Assembly (NCBI RefSeq): GCF_035918095.1
Contig: NZ_CP109137.1
Span: 3,598,001-3,662,000 of the forward strand
DNA from: Streptomyces sp. NBC_01750
Lineage (GTDB): Bacteria; Actinomycetota; Actinomycetes; Streptomycetales; Streptomycetaceae
Reading direction: 5' to 3'
DNA: 64,000 bases
Part shown: positions 55,192-63,877 of the stretch, one piece after another
Numbering within the stretch: position 1 is the first letter of the stretch
How the letters are laid out: each line of letters begins with the position of its first letter
Notes under the pieces: generated by a model
What the model was told of the DNA's origin: nothing
Databases searched by the model: none
The model's input: the letters and a program-made list of their open reading frames with translations, nothing else
Program-made: the position numbers and the translations under genes

Positions 55192-55336
55192 AATCGCCCA
55201 TTCCGCCACTCAGGGAACTCTCGTTTCCGCAGGTGAGAAGCGGAACGACCCAATCAGGGGGGCGAGATATACCAGTTGGGACAAAGAGACCCATGTCTCA
55301 CTTGGTCAAACTCGGACATATATCCGCGAACTGCCG

Positions 55337-56227
55337 CTACCTCAGATCCAGATCGAGGCTCTGGCCGGGGTGGATGAGGTCCGGATCGATACCGACGGTC
55401 TTCCGGTTCGCCTCATAGATCGCGGACCAGCCACCGGCCAGCTTCTGCTCGTCGGCGATGGCCCACAGGCTGTCGCCGGGGCGGACGGTGTACTCGCCGG
55501 GCACGGCGTCCGCCTTGCCGGTCTTGTCGGCCTCGTCACGTGCCGCACTGTCACCTCGCGAGGCATGGCGGCCGTCTTCGCGCTGATTGTCCGTATTGCC
55601 CGGCTCTGTCTCCTCCGGAGTGCCACGGTGCTTTCCGGTGCCGCTGTCGGCGCCGGCGTCCTGCCCCGCGCCCGGGTCCGCCGACCCGGACGGCTGGGTC
55701 GACGCCTTGGGGGTCGCCGGCGCGGAGGGGTCCGCGGACGGCTCGGCGGACTCGGCGGCCCCGGCGGAGGGCTTCGCGGTCGTGGCCGACTGCGAGGGAG
55801 CGCTCTGCCCCGGCGACGGCAGGGCGCCGGGGTCGACGCCGGTCGCGGCGCCGTCGTTGGTCAGCCCCGCGATCAGCGAACAGGTGGCCCACGCCTGGGG
55901 ACCCTGCGCGTCGAGGACCTTCTCCGCGACCGCGATCTGCTGGGAGCGGCTCGCGAGGTCGGCGGTGGGCGCGTAGGCCGTCCCGCCGAAGTCCTGCCAG
56001 GTCTCCTGGGTGAACTGCAGACCGCCGTAGAACCCGTTACCGAGGTCGGCACTCCACATGCCGCCGCTCTCGCACTCCGCGACGCGGTCCCACGTGGCGG
56101 CATCGGCGGCGGAGGCCGATCCGGCGCCGAGCAGCGGGATGGCGATGGCCGATCCCGTCACTCCCGCCGCGACGACGATGGCCGGAGCCTGGCGGGGTCG
56201 GCGGTGCCGTCCGTTCCCGGAGCGCAT
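55337..56227 (-). CDS. second resuscitation-promoting factor-like protein with LysM
   Basis: 296 aa from ATG 56227, with GAAAGG seven bases upstream. The signal peptide ends GSASAAD. The Rpf domain (about 35-105) reads [29 protein letters not shown], with catalytic Glu in ECESGG. A long disordered linker (about 120-245) rich in Ala, Ser, Pro, Glu and Asp follows, then a C-terminal LysM (YTVRPGDSLWAIADEQ...IHPGQSLDLDLR). No riboswitch is seen upstream; instead CAGACGTGAC occurs twice, at 56250 and 56285, as a possible regulatory direct repeat. Confidence 0.92.
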   Translation of the reverse strand: MRSGNGRHRRPRQAPAIVVAAGVTGSAIAIPLLGAGSASAADAATWDRVAECESGGMWSADLGNGFYGGLQFTQETWQDFGGTAYAPTADLASRSQQIAVAEKVLDAQGPQAWATCSLIAGLTNDGAATGVDPGALPSPGQSAPSQSATTAKPSAGAAESAEPSADPSAPATPKASTQPSGSADPGAGQDAGADSGTGKHRGTPEETEPGNTDNQREDGRHASRGDSAARDEADKTGKADAVPGEYTVRPGDSLWAIADEQKLAGGWSAIYEANRKTVGIDPDLIHPGQSLDLDLR

Positions 56228-56386
56228 GCGGTTGCCTTTCGCGTGACTACAGACGTGACAACAGCCATGTCTGCGGACCCTCTGCAGACGTGACTGGTGG
56301 GACGACGGTGAACGTAGCCGCATTCGAACGTGAGTCACAAGTCGATGCAGCGGAGATCACGTGAAAGTCACAGTCTTGACGCACCG

Positions 56387-57661
56387 TCAGATTCGTCGAG
56401 GTGTGAACTCAACGGGCAGAGTGCGCAATCCGCGCATAATGAGCCCCCCACGCCACCGCAAATCATCCGGATCACCCGCAAGCCGCAAGTCGGGCATCCT
56501 GCGGAGCAGCGTCGCCAGTGCCGTCTGCCCCTCCAGCCTGGCGAGCGGCGCACCGAGGCAGTAGTGGATGCCGTGCCCGTACCCGAGATGCTGGTTGTCG
56601 CGCCGGGAGAGGTCGAGAGTGTCCGGGTCCGCGAACCGCTCCGGGTCCCGGTCGGCCGCGGCGAGCACGACGAGTACGGGGTCACCGGCGGCGATGTCCT
56701 GTCCGCCGATGCTGAGCGGCTGCGTGGCGAACCGCCAGGTCGCGAGCTCCACCGGCCCGTCGTACCGCAGCAGTTCCTCGACACCCGTCTCGAGCAGCTC
56801 ACTCTCCCCCGCCGCGAGCGAGACCTGGAGCCGCTCCCGCTGCCCCGGATTGCGCAGCAGCGCGTACACGCCGTTGCCGATGAGATTGACCGTCGTCTCG
56901 AAGCCCGCGAAGAGAAGAATGAAGGCCATGGCCGCGGCCTCGTTCTCGGTGAGGTGCTCACCGTGGTCGCCGGCGCGGATCAGACCCGAGATGAGGTCGT
57001 CGTCCCCGCCTTGCCCCAGGTCTTCCCTTTTGCGGTGGATGAGTTCCGCGAGATAGCCACGCATCTTCTTCACAGAACGAGCGACACCGCCGCGCGGCCC
57101 GCCGCCGTGCCGGATCATCATCCCCGCCCAGTCACGGAAGTCGTCCTGGTCCTCGCGGGGGACGCCGAGCATGTCGCAGATGGCATAGATGGGGAGCGGG
57201 AACGCGAACTCATGAATGAGGTCCGCCTCCCCCTTCTCCGCGCTGTGCTGATTTTCGAAGATTGTGTCAATGAGCCGGTCCGTCAACTCCTGCACCCGCG
57301 GCGCGAACTCGGCGACCCGGCGCGGGGTGAACGCCTTCGACACCAGCCGCCTCAGCCGGGTGTGGTCCGGCGGATCGATGTTCAGCAGATGCGTCATCAG
57401 CTCTGCCTTGCGCTCGCCCGGGATGCCCGTCTTCCCCTTGGCGTGCGCGGGCTCGGCATGGTGCACCGGGTTCTTGGACAGCCGCTGGTCGGCAAGCGCC
57501 TGCTTGGCGTCGGCGTACCGGGTCACCAGCCATGCCTCGACCCCGCTGGGGAGCCGGGTGCGGTGTACGGGAGCGTGCTCACGCAGCCAGGCATAGGCGG
57601 GGTAGGGGTCGGTGGCGAACTCCCAGGTGAAGAGTTCGGGGGCGGGTGCGGCGTCATTCAC
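56387..57661 (-). CDS. cytochrome P450 (second)
   Basis: 424 aa, GTG start. I-helix LLFAGFETTVNL (about 243-254), K-helix EELLRYDGP, and the heme loop LGYGHGIHYCLGAPLARLE with Cys368. It resembles the CYP107/CYP105 type in length and motifs, but the subfamily cannot be fixed by eye. No ferredoxin or biosynthetic genes adjoin it. It differs clearly from the P450 at 17295, so these are not recent duplicates. Confidence 0.95.
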   Translation of the reverse strand: MNDAAPAPELFTWEFATDPYPAYAWLREHAPVHRTRLPSGVEAWLVTRYADAKQALADQRLSKNPVHHAEPAHAKGKTGIPGERKAELMTHLLNIDPPDHTRLRRLVSKAFTPRRVAEFAPRVQELTDRLIDTIFENQHSAEKGEADLIHEFAFPLPIYAICDMLGVPREDQDDFRDWAGMMIRHGGGPRGGVARSVKKMRGYLAELIHRKREDLGQGGDDDLISGLIRAGDHGEHLTENEAAAMAFILLFAGFETTVNLIGNGVYALLRNPGQRERLQVSLAAGESELLETGVEELLRYDGPVELATWRFATQPLSIGGQDIAAGDPVLVVLAAADRDPERFADPDTLDLSRRDNQHLGYGHGIHYCLGAPLARLEGQTALATLLRRMPDLRLAGDPDDLRWRGGLIMRGLRTLPVEFTPRRI

Positions 57662-57742
57662 GCCCCGACGTTATCCGGCTTCGCGACGTTGTCCGGCTTC
57701 GCGTCCAGTGCCTGCGGTGCGCCGGAATGCTGGGGGTCACGC

Positions 57743-59581
57743 CTACCGCTTGACCCGTCCACGGACGGCGAGAACGGCAAGTCCGAGCAGTACGGGCTCG
57801 GCCAGCCGCGATGCCATCTCGGTGTAAGTGCCGACGGTGGTCAGGTCCCGGCCCGAGGAGCGAAAGACTACTGAGTTCACCACGATACGCAGGGACTTCT
57901 CCCACCGATCGGAGGTGAGCCGGGAGGAGAGCGAGCCGGTGGGGTTGAGCGGGTCGGGCCTGTCGGTGGTCAGTGAAATGTCCTGCCCGGTCACCCGTCC
58001 GGTGGTGGCGGGCTTCGGGTCGTCCGCCGGAAGCCCCCACAGCATCATGACCAGCACGGTGGCAGCCATGGAACCGAGCAGCCAGCCCAGCGCGCGCGAC
58101 GCCCGCAGACCGTACCCGGACATCGCCCAGTACAAAGCCAGCAGCGCGCGCTCGGCACCGGGCCGTTGGTGGTCGTGGCGTCGCATCTCCATCTCGCCGT
58201 AATAGAAATCGGCGGCATCCGGCTCGTTCTTGCTGTCCTCAAAGGACTTCCGCAGCTGCCGGTACACCGGCGCCAGTCCCGCCGGACCCACCACCTCCAG
58301 CCCGGCCGGCGCCGCCGTCCACCCCGACCGTCTCCGTGCGGCACGCCAGTGCTGCTCCTCGGCCAGCGTCTGCCGTGCGGTCCACCGTGCAAGAAGCACA
58401 CCATGCCTTCGCAGACCGGACGGGGCGGGCGCAAGACGGCATTCCCCTTCCAGCCGCAGCTGGTCGAGGTGCACTGTGCCGGACAGCAGGCAGGCGCTGA
58501 GGTCCACGTCGTGGAGCACCAGGTGCGCCGCGTCCGCTCCCCGCAGGGACGCCATACGTACCCTTGGATCACTGCTGACCAGATCCTCCTCTGCCAAGGC
58601 TGTTCCGGCCGTATCGGTGAAGGGGGCGGTCCGAGCGGTGACACTCAGCGGATACTCGAATACCGCGTCGCTGAGGTCGACAGTGGCGTATCTCAGCCGA
58701 AGGGCTGCGGTGGAGTCCCATCGCGTTCGCCGGCACTCGAGGCGGGTTGCTGCTGCCTCGACGGTTACGGGGCTGCCGAACCGTGCTCCGGACAGGCCGA
58801 GGGCTCCCTTGCAGACGAGGGGGCCCAGCTGCGAAGCCGTCTCGAACGTCGCCCCGTCGAAGCCGGCGCGGGCGGAGAACATCGCCCGATCGAAGCCGGC
58901 GCGGGCGCAGAACGTCGCCCCGCCGAATCGGGCGCGGGCGGAGAACGTCGCCTCATCAAAACCGGCGACGCCGGAGAACGTTGCCCTGTTGAACCTGGCG
59001 TCGGCGGAGAACGTCACCTCGTCGAACCCGGCGTAGCCGGAGAACGTCACCTCGTCGAACCCGGCGCCGTCGGAGAACGTCGCCCCACTGAACACGGTGT
59101 CACCGGCGAACGTTGCCCTGTCGAACCTGGCGTCGGCGGAGAACGTCGCCCCACTGAACGCGGCGTAGCCGGAGAACATCGACTCGTCGAACCTGGCATC
59201 GGCGGAGAACGTCGCCCCACTGAACACGGTGTCACCGGAGAACGTCACCTCGTCGAACCCGGCGCCGTCGGAGAACGTCGCCCCGCTGAACCTGACGTTG
59301 CCGAGGCGGGGTTGTCCGGTGGTGGGGTCCCGAAGCGCGTCCAGGAGTTGCTGCAGCAGGCTCTGTGAGATGGAGGTGCTGCGGTGATCAAGGTCGCTGC
59401 CGGGCGCCAGGGCGCTGAGGTAGGTGGCCCGATCGGCGTTCGTGAGGTGAGCGAGACATGCGTCGTACGGCTCTGCCTGACGGCCGCGGCAGCCGACCGG
59501 GTCGCTGGTCGGGTCCGCACCGCGTGCGCAGTACGGCCAGGTCGGCGCAGACAAGGAGGGCGGTGTGCCGGTGGTCGTCAT
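57743..59581 (-). CDS. pentapeptide-repeat protein with C-terminal membrane domain
   Basis: 612 aa from ATG 59581. After about 90 residues, a run of about 35 pentapeptides follows (about 95-255), many reading FSGAT FSADA RFDRA TFAGD, an unusually Phe-rich and regular array that would form a right-handed quadrilateral beta-helix. A second, diverged repeat part extends to about 420. The C-terminal third holds a helical cytoplasmic segment and two TM helices (about 480-500 and 590-605) with an extracytoplasmic loop between. Such repeat-plus-TM proteins occur widely in Streptomyces with no assigned role; a channel-like or sensor function is speculative. Confidence 0.85.
   Translation of the reverse strand: MTTTGTPPSLSAPTWPYCARGADPTSDPVGCRGRQAEPYDACLAHLTNADRATYLSALAPGSDLDHRSTSISQSLLQQLLDALRDPTTGQPRLGNVRFSGATFSDGAGFDEVTFSGDTVFSGATFSADARFDESMFSGYAAFSGATFSADARFDRATFAGDTVFSGATFSDGAGFDEVTFSGYAGFDEVTFSADARFNRATFSGVAGFDEATFSARARFGGATFCARAGFDRAMFSARAGFDGATFETASQLGPLVCKGALGLSGARFGSPVTVEAAATRLECRRTRWDSTAALRLRYATVDLSDAVFEYPLSVTARTAPFTDTAGTALAEEDLVSSDPRVRMASLRGADAAHLVLHDVDLSACLLSGTVHLDQLRLEGECRLAPAPSGLRRHGVLLARWTARQTLAEEQHWRAARRRSGWTAAPAGLEVVGPAGLAPVYRQLRKSFEDSKNEPDAADFYYGEMEMRRHDHQRPGAERALLALYWAMSGYGLRASRALGWLLGSMAATVLVMMLWGLPADDPKPATTGRVTGQDISLTTDRPDPLNPTGSLSSRLTSDRWEKSLRIVVNSVVFRSSGRDLTTVGTYTEMASRLAEPVLLGLAVLAVRGRVKR
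58830..59290. repeat. 15-bp-periodic repeat array encoding pentapeptides
   Basis: GCGGAGAACGTCGCC-type blocks recur with 15, 30, 45 and 60-bp offsets; long stretches such as 59052-59110 and 59232-59290 are near-identical, showing recent internal duplication. Confidence 0.85.
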
Positions 59582-59782
59582 GTCCGCTGGGACGTTCCGG
59601 GCCGATGCCCGGTTGCCGCAGGCGGTCGACCGTTCCCGGCTGGTCGGCACCGGTCCCTGGCCGGCACTCCAGGGAACCCGGCGGCATCAACACGGGTCCG
59701 CCAGGGCCTGAGTCCCTGGAACCGCAGGCAGATGAATCCGTCGGTGGCCCCATGTCGGCACCCCCGCGGCACCACTGCCCGG

Positions 59783-59817
59783 CAACGGGACTACAACGGG
59801 ACTACAACGGGACTAAC
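59783..59817. repeat. 12-bp tandem repeat, three copies
   Basis: CAACGGGACTAC repeated from 59783, 59795 and 59807 (last copy ends CTAA). The last unit contains the mazG stop codon (59813-59815). Confidence 0.9.
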
Positions 59818-60817
59818 CGACATGCCCCTCCGCCGCGCGGATCGCATCCCGGTAAGCCCGGGCGGCGGCGCGCAGCGCGGCTTCCGGATCGGTGCCGACC
59901 GCCTCCGCCTGGATGGCGAGGGCCAGCAGCTCGTACCCGATGCCCTCTCCGACGGGCCGCGCCACGCTCAGGCCGGCGGTACGGACCCGGCCCGCGAGCT
60001 TCGCGGCGAGCGCGAGGCCTGGCTGGCTCAGCGGCACGCCGTCCGTGACCGAGTCACGCTGCTTCTCCACCGCCTTTGTGCGGAGCCAGTGCTCCTTCAC
60101 GTCCTGTGGCGTCTCGGCGCTCTCGTCACCGAACACATGCGGATGGCGGTGGATCAGCTTCTCCACGATCGTCCCGGCGACGTCGTCGACGGAGAACGGC
60201 TCGTCCTGATCCTCCTCCGCGATGCGCGCGTGGAAGACGACCTGGAGAAGTACGTCCCCGAGCTCCTCCCGCAGCTCGTCCCGGTCGCCGTCCTCGATCG
60301 CCTCGACGAGTTCGTACGCCTCCTCGATGCCGTACTTGGCGAGGCCCTTGTGGGTCTGCTGCGAGGACCACGGGCACTCGAGCCTGATCCGGTCCATGAC
60401 CTGGACGAGGTCGATGAGGCGGGCGCCGGGCAGGTCGTACGAACCGGGGAGCAGCTCCAGATCCGGCATCTGCACCCGCCCGGACCCGGCAAGCCGGGCG
60501 AGCCCGTCGGTCAGGGTCCGGTCGCCCTCGCCGGACTGGACGACCACGACGGTACGGCCTCCCCCAGAGCCTTCGGCCCGGGAGGTACCCCCGGCGCAGA
60601 AGTCGACGAGCTCCTGTGCGGTGGGCGCGGCGATCTCGACCTCAACGCCCGCGTCGCGCAGATACGGCAGCTGCGGATGCCCCTCATCTGCGCACAGCAC
60701 CCGGTCCGCGGCGTGCAGCGTCTGCCACGCGGGCCAGGACAGCAGCCCGGGCGCGACGCGGTGGCTGGCGGTCAGCAGGACGATACGGCCGGAGGCAACG
60801 GGCGCTTCTGTGGTCAC
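59813..60817 (-). CDS. mazG: nucleoside triphosphate pyrophosphohydrolase MazG
   Basis: 334 aa, GTG start. The N-terminal 115 residues are an extra domain resembling the tetrapyrrole-methylase-like part found in some MazG proteins, shortened (RIVLLTASHRVAPGLLSWPAW...). The MazG core (about 135-240) shows CPWSSQQTHKGLAKYGIEEAYELVEAI and DELREELGDVLLQVVFHARIAEE, the EExxE/ExxD magnesium ligands. MazG converts NTPs to NMPs and diphosphate, cleaning pools of aberrant nucleotides. The lipoprotein gene is just upstream. Confidence 0.94.
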   Translation of the reverse strand: MTTEAPVASGRIVLLTASHRVAPGLLSWPAWQTLHAADRVLCADEGHPQLPYLRDAGVEVEIAAPTAQELVDFCAGGTSRAEGSGGGRTVVVVQSGEGDRTLTDGLARLAGSGRVQMPDLELLPGSYDLPGARLIDLVQVMDRIRLECPWSSQQTHKGLAKYGIEEAYELVEAIEDGDRDELREELGDVLLQVVFHARIAEEDQDEPFSVDDVAGTIVEKLIHRHPHVFGDESAETPQDVKEHWLRTKAVEKQRDSVTDGVPLSQPGLALAAKLAGRVRTAGLSVARPVGEGIGYELLALAIQAEAVGTDPEAALRAAARAYRDAIRAAEGHVG

Positions 60818-60839
60818 CCGTCGAACCTACCTCGCACCG

Positions 60840-61490
60840 TTACGCGCCCGCCTCGACGGGCTCCGGCTCCTTGGTTACCTGGGTGATCCAGGGGGCCTTG
60901 TAGCTGCCGAGCTCGAGCTTCTGATTGTCCCAGGCGCCGTAGCGCGGGTTGACGTCGATGTGCAGCGCCTTGGCCGCGGCGGTGAAGGCCTGGTTGAGCT
61001 TCTGCTGACCTTCGGGGGTGTTCGTCGCGCCGAGGGAGACGGCGAGCTTGTTCACCAGGATGTCGCGGCGTACGACGCCATCGAGCTGGGCCGGAGCGAC
61101 ACCGCGCTGCTGCAGATACATGGCGGAGAGCTGCTCCTCGCCACCGGACTGCTTGGCCAGGGTGGCCCGGCCGTCCTGGACTTCCTTGCGGCTGACCTTG
61201 ACGTCGGCATCGTCGGCGGCGCGCTGGACGACCTGGTCGACGATGAGGTCATAGAGCTTGGCGCGGCTGAGCTGCCCGCTGTCCTTGATGAGCTGGGCGG
61301 ACTGCGGGGAGCGCTGCTGGGCGGCGCGTACGTCCTTCACCTTCGCCTGGACGGTGGCCACCTCGATCCGCTCGCCCCCGACGACGGCGGCGGCCCCTGG
61401 GTGCGCGTCACCGGCGCAGGCGGACAGGAGGGGCGCGGCGACGAGAAGCGCGGCGGAGACGGCGAGCGCGGTGCGACGGCGGCGGTGCAA
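60840..61490 (-). CDS. SurA_N-type lipoprotein (chaperone-like)
   Basis: 216 aa from TTG 61490, with GGGAGG five bases upstream. The signal peptide ends in a lipobox LLSAC (Cys about 25), so it is a lipoprotein. The rest looks like a SurA N-terminal domain (AAVVGGERIEVATVQAKVKDVRAAQ, LYDLIVDQVVQRAADDADVKVSRKEV) and lacks a parvulin domain. It likely assists folding of exported proteins. It is followed by mazG in the usual Streptomyces order. Confidence 0.9.
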   Translation of the reverse strand: MHRRRRTALAVSAALLVAAPLLSACAGDAHPGAAAVVGGERIEVATVQAKVKDVRAAQQRSPQSAQLIKDSGQLSRAKLYDLIVDQVVQRAADDADVKVSRKEVQDGRATLAKQSGGEEQLSAMYLQQRGVAPAQLDGVVRRDILVNKLAVSLGATNTPEGQQKLNQAFTAAAKALHIDVNPRYGAWDNQKLELGSYKAPWITQVTKEPEPVEAGA

Positions 61491-61727
61491 AGGAGCCTCC
61501 CGGCGTGATTGTGCTTCGGTGCACAAGACCCTGCGGTGATCGATGGTAGGCAGTCTCAGGGGTCTGGGCCACTGATTCGCCAAACGATTCGCCTACGGTT
61601 GCGGATGCGCCCGGCCCTGCCCGGCGCGGCATGATGCCGCTTCAGCCGGCCCTCGATGGCGCACCCGAAGACATCCGTCGCTCTCCGCCTGCCCGGCGGC
61701 CGCCGCCGGTCGGGGACTGATCGCCGG

Positions 61728-62489
61728 TCAAGGCTGACTCGGCGGCAGCTGCCCTTCGACCGCAGGTCCGATGTCATGGGGCAGATGGGCCACAACCAGT
61801 GCGGCTGCCTCGGCCGCGGTGGCCACATCACCAATCGTCCCGGCATCCGCACCGTACACACGCCACCCTCCGTCCACCGGACCCACCATGGGCAGATCAT
61901 TGGAGAACGGATCTCGCGTGCAACGGCTGAAATGGAACCAACCGTGGCTCGCGATCGGGAACAACTGCCGAAGACGCGGCTGGGCGTGAGCTGCTGCAGT
62001 CAATTCCGCGTCCGCCAGCTGCACCCTGGGGTGCTTCTCGAGCATCAAGCGCCATGCGGTCGCGACCGCATGGCCACTCAGGTGGGCCTCGGCCAGCGGC
62101 TCAAACTCAATGAAGGGCCACGTTTCGACCATCTCCTGCACTGGCTTTCCTGAACTCCAGCCGTGCACCGCGGCTGCCACGTCATTCAGATTCCCGCAGG
62201 CCCCGCTTCCAAGTTCAACGCCAGGAGCCCAGATGGAGATACGAAATACACGCTTGGTCGTTGAGTCGGCAGAAACGAGGAAGGTGCCCCGATTCGTGAC
62301 CGCCCATGCGCGGATCAACTCATCAAGGTGCCCCGGCGGGGCAATCGGACCGATGGCGAAGCCTTGCTCATCAGCCGCCTTCCCCAGTGCGGCGACGAGG
62401 CCACCCGCGGCGGCGACGTCCTGATAGTGGGTCGCGTCAACAGGAACGGGAGTCTGCCCACCGCTGCCTGCACCAGCTCTGTCCGCCAT
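61728..62489 (-). CDS. hypothetical protein, probable immunity partner of the Hint toxin (DUF6193-like)
   Basis: 253 aa, ATG 62489, 86 bp downstream of the toxin cassette on the same strand. It is soluble, with no signal peptide: ARG-type N-terminal GGLVAALGKAADEQGF, a middle VNRISIWAPGVE-like strand region, EMVETWPFIEFEPLAEAH, and FPIASHGWFHFSRCTRDPFSNDLPMVGP near the end. The pattern recalls DUF6193 proteins and SUKH-like immunity folds, from memory only. Position directly after a toxin module is the main evidence for an immunity role. Confidence 0.72.
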   Translation of the reverse strand: MADRAGAGSGGQTPVPVDATHYQDVAAAGGLVAALGKAADEQGFAIGPIAPPGHLDELIRAWAVTNRGTFLVSADSTTKRVFRISIWAPGVELGSGACGNLNDVAAAVHGWSSGKPVQEMVETWPFIEFEPLAEAHLSGHAVATAWRLMLEKHPRVQLADAELTAAAHAQPRLRQLFPIASHGWFHFSRCTRDPFSNDLPMVGPVDGGWRVYGADAGTIGDVATAAEAAALVVAHLPHDIGPAVEGQLPPSQP

Positions 62490-62575
62490 CGTACCTTCCC
62501 GTCAGCTTTCGTCGCCTGGGCCGGCTTCGGGCAGCAACCCGTTTCAGCTGCCCGAAGCCAAAGGATCATTCTGTA

Positions 62576-63877
62576 TCAGTCGGCCCAGTCAGGTCGGGTC
62601 GGCCTAAACGATTCCCCGCCGTAGTGCCAGTCCACCGAGTCGTACTTACGCTGACCTGTAATGACGGCCATTCTGAGGTTACCCATTTCCCAGGCCGTCT
62701 GGTTTCCGTGCTTCACGCCTTCTTCCCAGCCCTTCCTGAACACCGGGACCCCCCGCTCCATCAGCATGGACAACGCATGGTCACCGCTCGTGGCACCGGT
62801 GATGCCGTCCAGTGAGACCGACAGGCGTGTCTCGGGCTTCCTGATGGCGTTGCTCACCTCGACCATCCACTCAGGGCGACCGTCGCCGTCCGGGTGCGGC
62901 CGGTTGTATTCCCGTCCGGGCGTGAAGCCCTTGTTGAAGGTTCTGCCCCCGAGCTTCCTGGCGAGCGCGTCGGAGTGCTTGCCCACGCCCAGGACGACAT
63001 GGTCGCAGTTGTGGACGAGGACTGGCGTGGCCCCTGCCGCCACGTAGTACGTGTGGGCGGTGTCGATGGTGAGGTTGTAGACGGCGGCCTGCTGGGTCCA
63101 TGCCTGGACCGCGTCGACCTGGACCCAGGTGCCGTTGCCGGTCTGGAGCCATTGGCCGGGCTTGAGTTCGCCGGCCTTCTGCCACTTCTTCAGGGACGGC
63201 ACCCAGAAGGGGTGGCCGGCTGTGGCTGTGATGGTGTCTGTGGCGCTGCCCTTGTCGCCGTCGGTGTCGACCGTGAGTCGGACCAGCTTCTTCAGGCCGC
63301 GACCCTTGATCGTGTCGGTGACTTCCTGCTTGGAGGTCTTGCCGGTCGTCGGATCGGTCGCAAGGACCTGGTCGCCGGCCTCGACCTTCTCGATCGGTTT
63401 ACGGGTGCCGTCGGCCATCAAGACTCTGGTACCGGGCACAAAACTGTTGCCCGTGGCCAGCGACGCCACATCCATGGCTGTGCTCGCGCACTCCACCGCA
63501 GACTCGATCTTGTCGACCTTTTCCTCGACCTTTTCGAGCTTGTTCGCGGCCTTCGCGATCTCGTCCGCGTACTTCGCCGCCTTCGACGCCATCCGCCCGG
63601 CCTTCGCCGCCCGGACCAGCCCCGCCCCCGCGCCGCCCAGTGCCATACCGGCAACCGTCGCGACCGCCCAGGCACACGCCTCCATGTCGCCCTTGGTGAC
63701 GCAGTTCTTGATGTCGTTGAAGCCCGTGACCTCGCCGATCACATTGCCGACGGTCTTCACGCCGTCCCAGACCGCGCCCCAGTCCACCGCCTCACGGACG
63801 GTCTCCACGACATTGCCGACCTGCTCGACCACCGCGTCGCGGATCGCGTCCGTCGCCTTGGCGACGTCCGCGACCAC
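62576..63877 (-). CDS. Hint-domain polymorphic toxin cassette, N-terminal delivery part missing
   Basis: 433 aa from GTG 63877; the frame is closed by TAG at 63938-63940 after 20 more codons. Residues 1-145 form a helical, partly hydrophobic pretoxin region. A Hint domain (about 146-290) begins NSFVPGTRVLMADGTRKPIEKV and ends YYVAAGATPVLVHNC. The toxin tip (about 290-433, DHVVLGVGKHSDALARKLGG...RPTRPDWAD) may belong to the Ntox27-type, but this is uncertain. The usual catalytic Cys just before NSFVPGT is Gly here. Full-length polymorphic toxins carry secretion domains before this point; none is present. Confidence 0.8.
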   Translation of the reverse strand: MVADVAKATDAIRDAVVEQVGNVVETVREAVDWGAVWDGVKTVGNVIGEVTGFNDIKNCVTKGDMEACAWAVATVAGMALGGAGAGLVRAAKAGRMASKAAKYADEIAKAANKLEKVEEKVDKIESAVECASTAMDVASLATGNSFVPGTRVLMADGTRKPIEKVEAGDQVLATDPTTGKTSKQEVTDTIKGRGLKKLVRLTVDTDGDKGSATDTITATAGHPFWVPSLKKWQKAGELKPGQWLQTGNGTWVQVDAVQAWTQQAAVYNLTIDTAHTYYVAAGATPVLVHNCDHVVLGVGKHSDALARKLGGRTFNKGFTPGREYNRPHPDGDGRPEWMVEVSNAIRKPETRLSVSLDGITGATSGDHALSMLMERGVPVFRKGWEEGVKHGNQTAWEMGNLRMAVITGQRKYDSVDWHYGGESFRPTRPDWAD

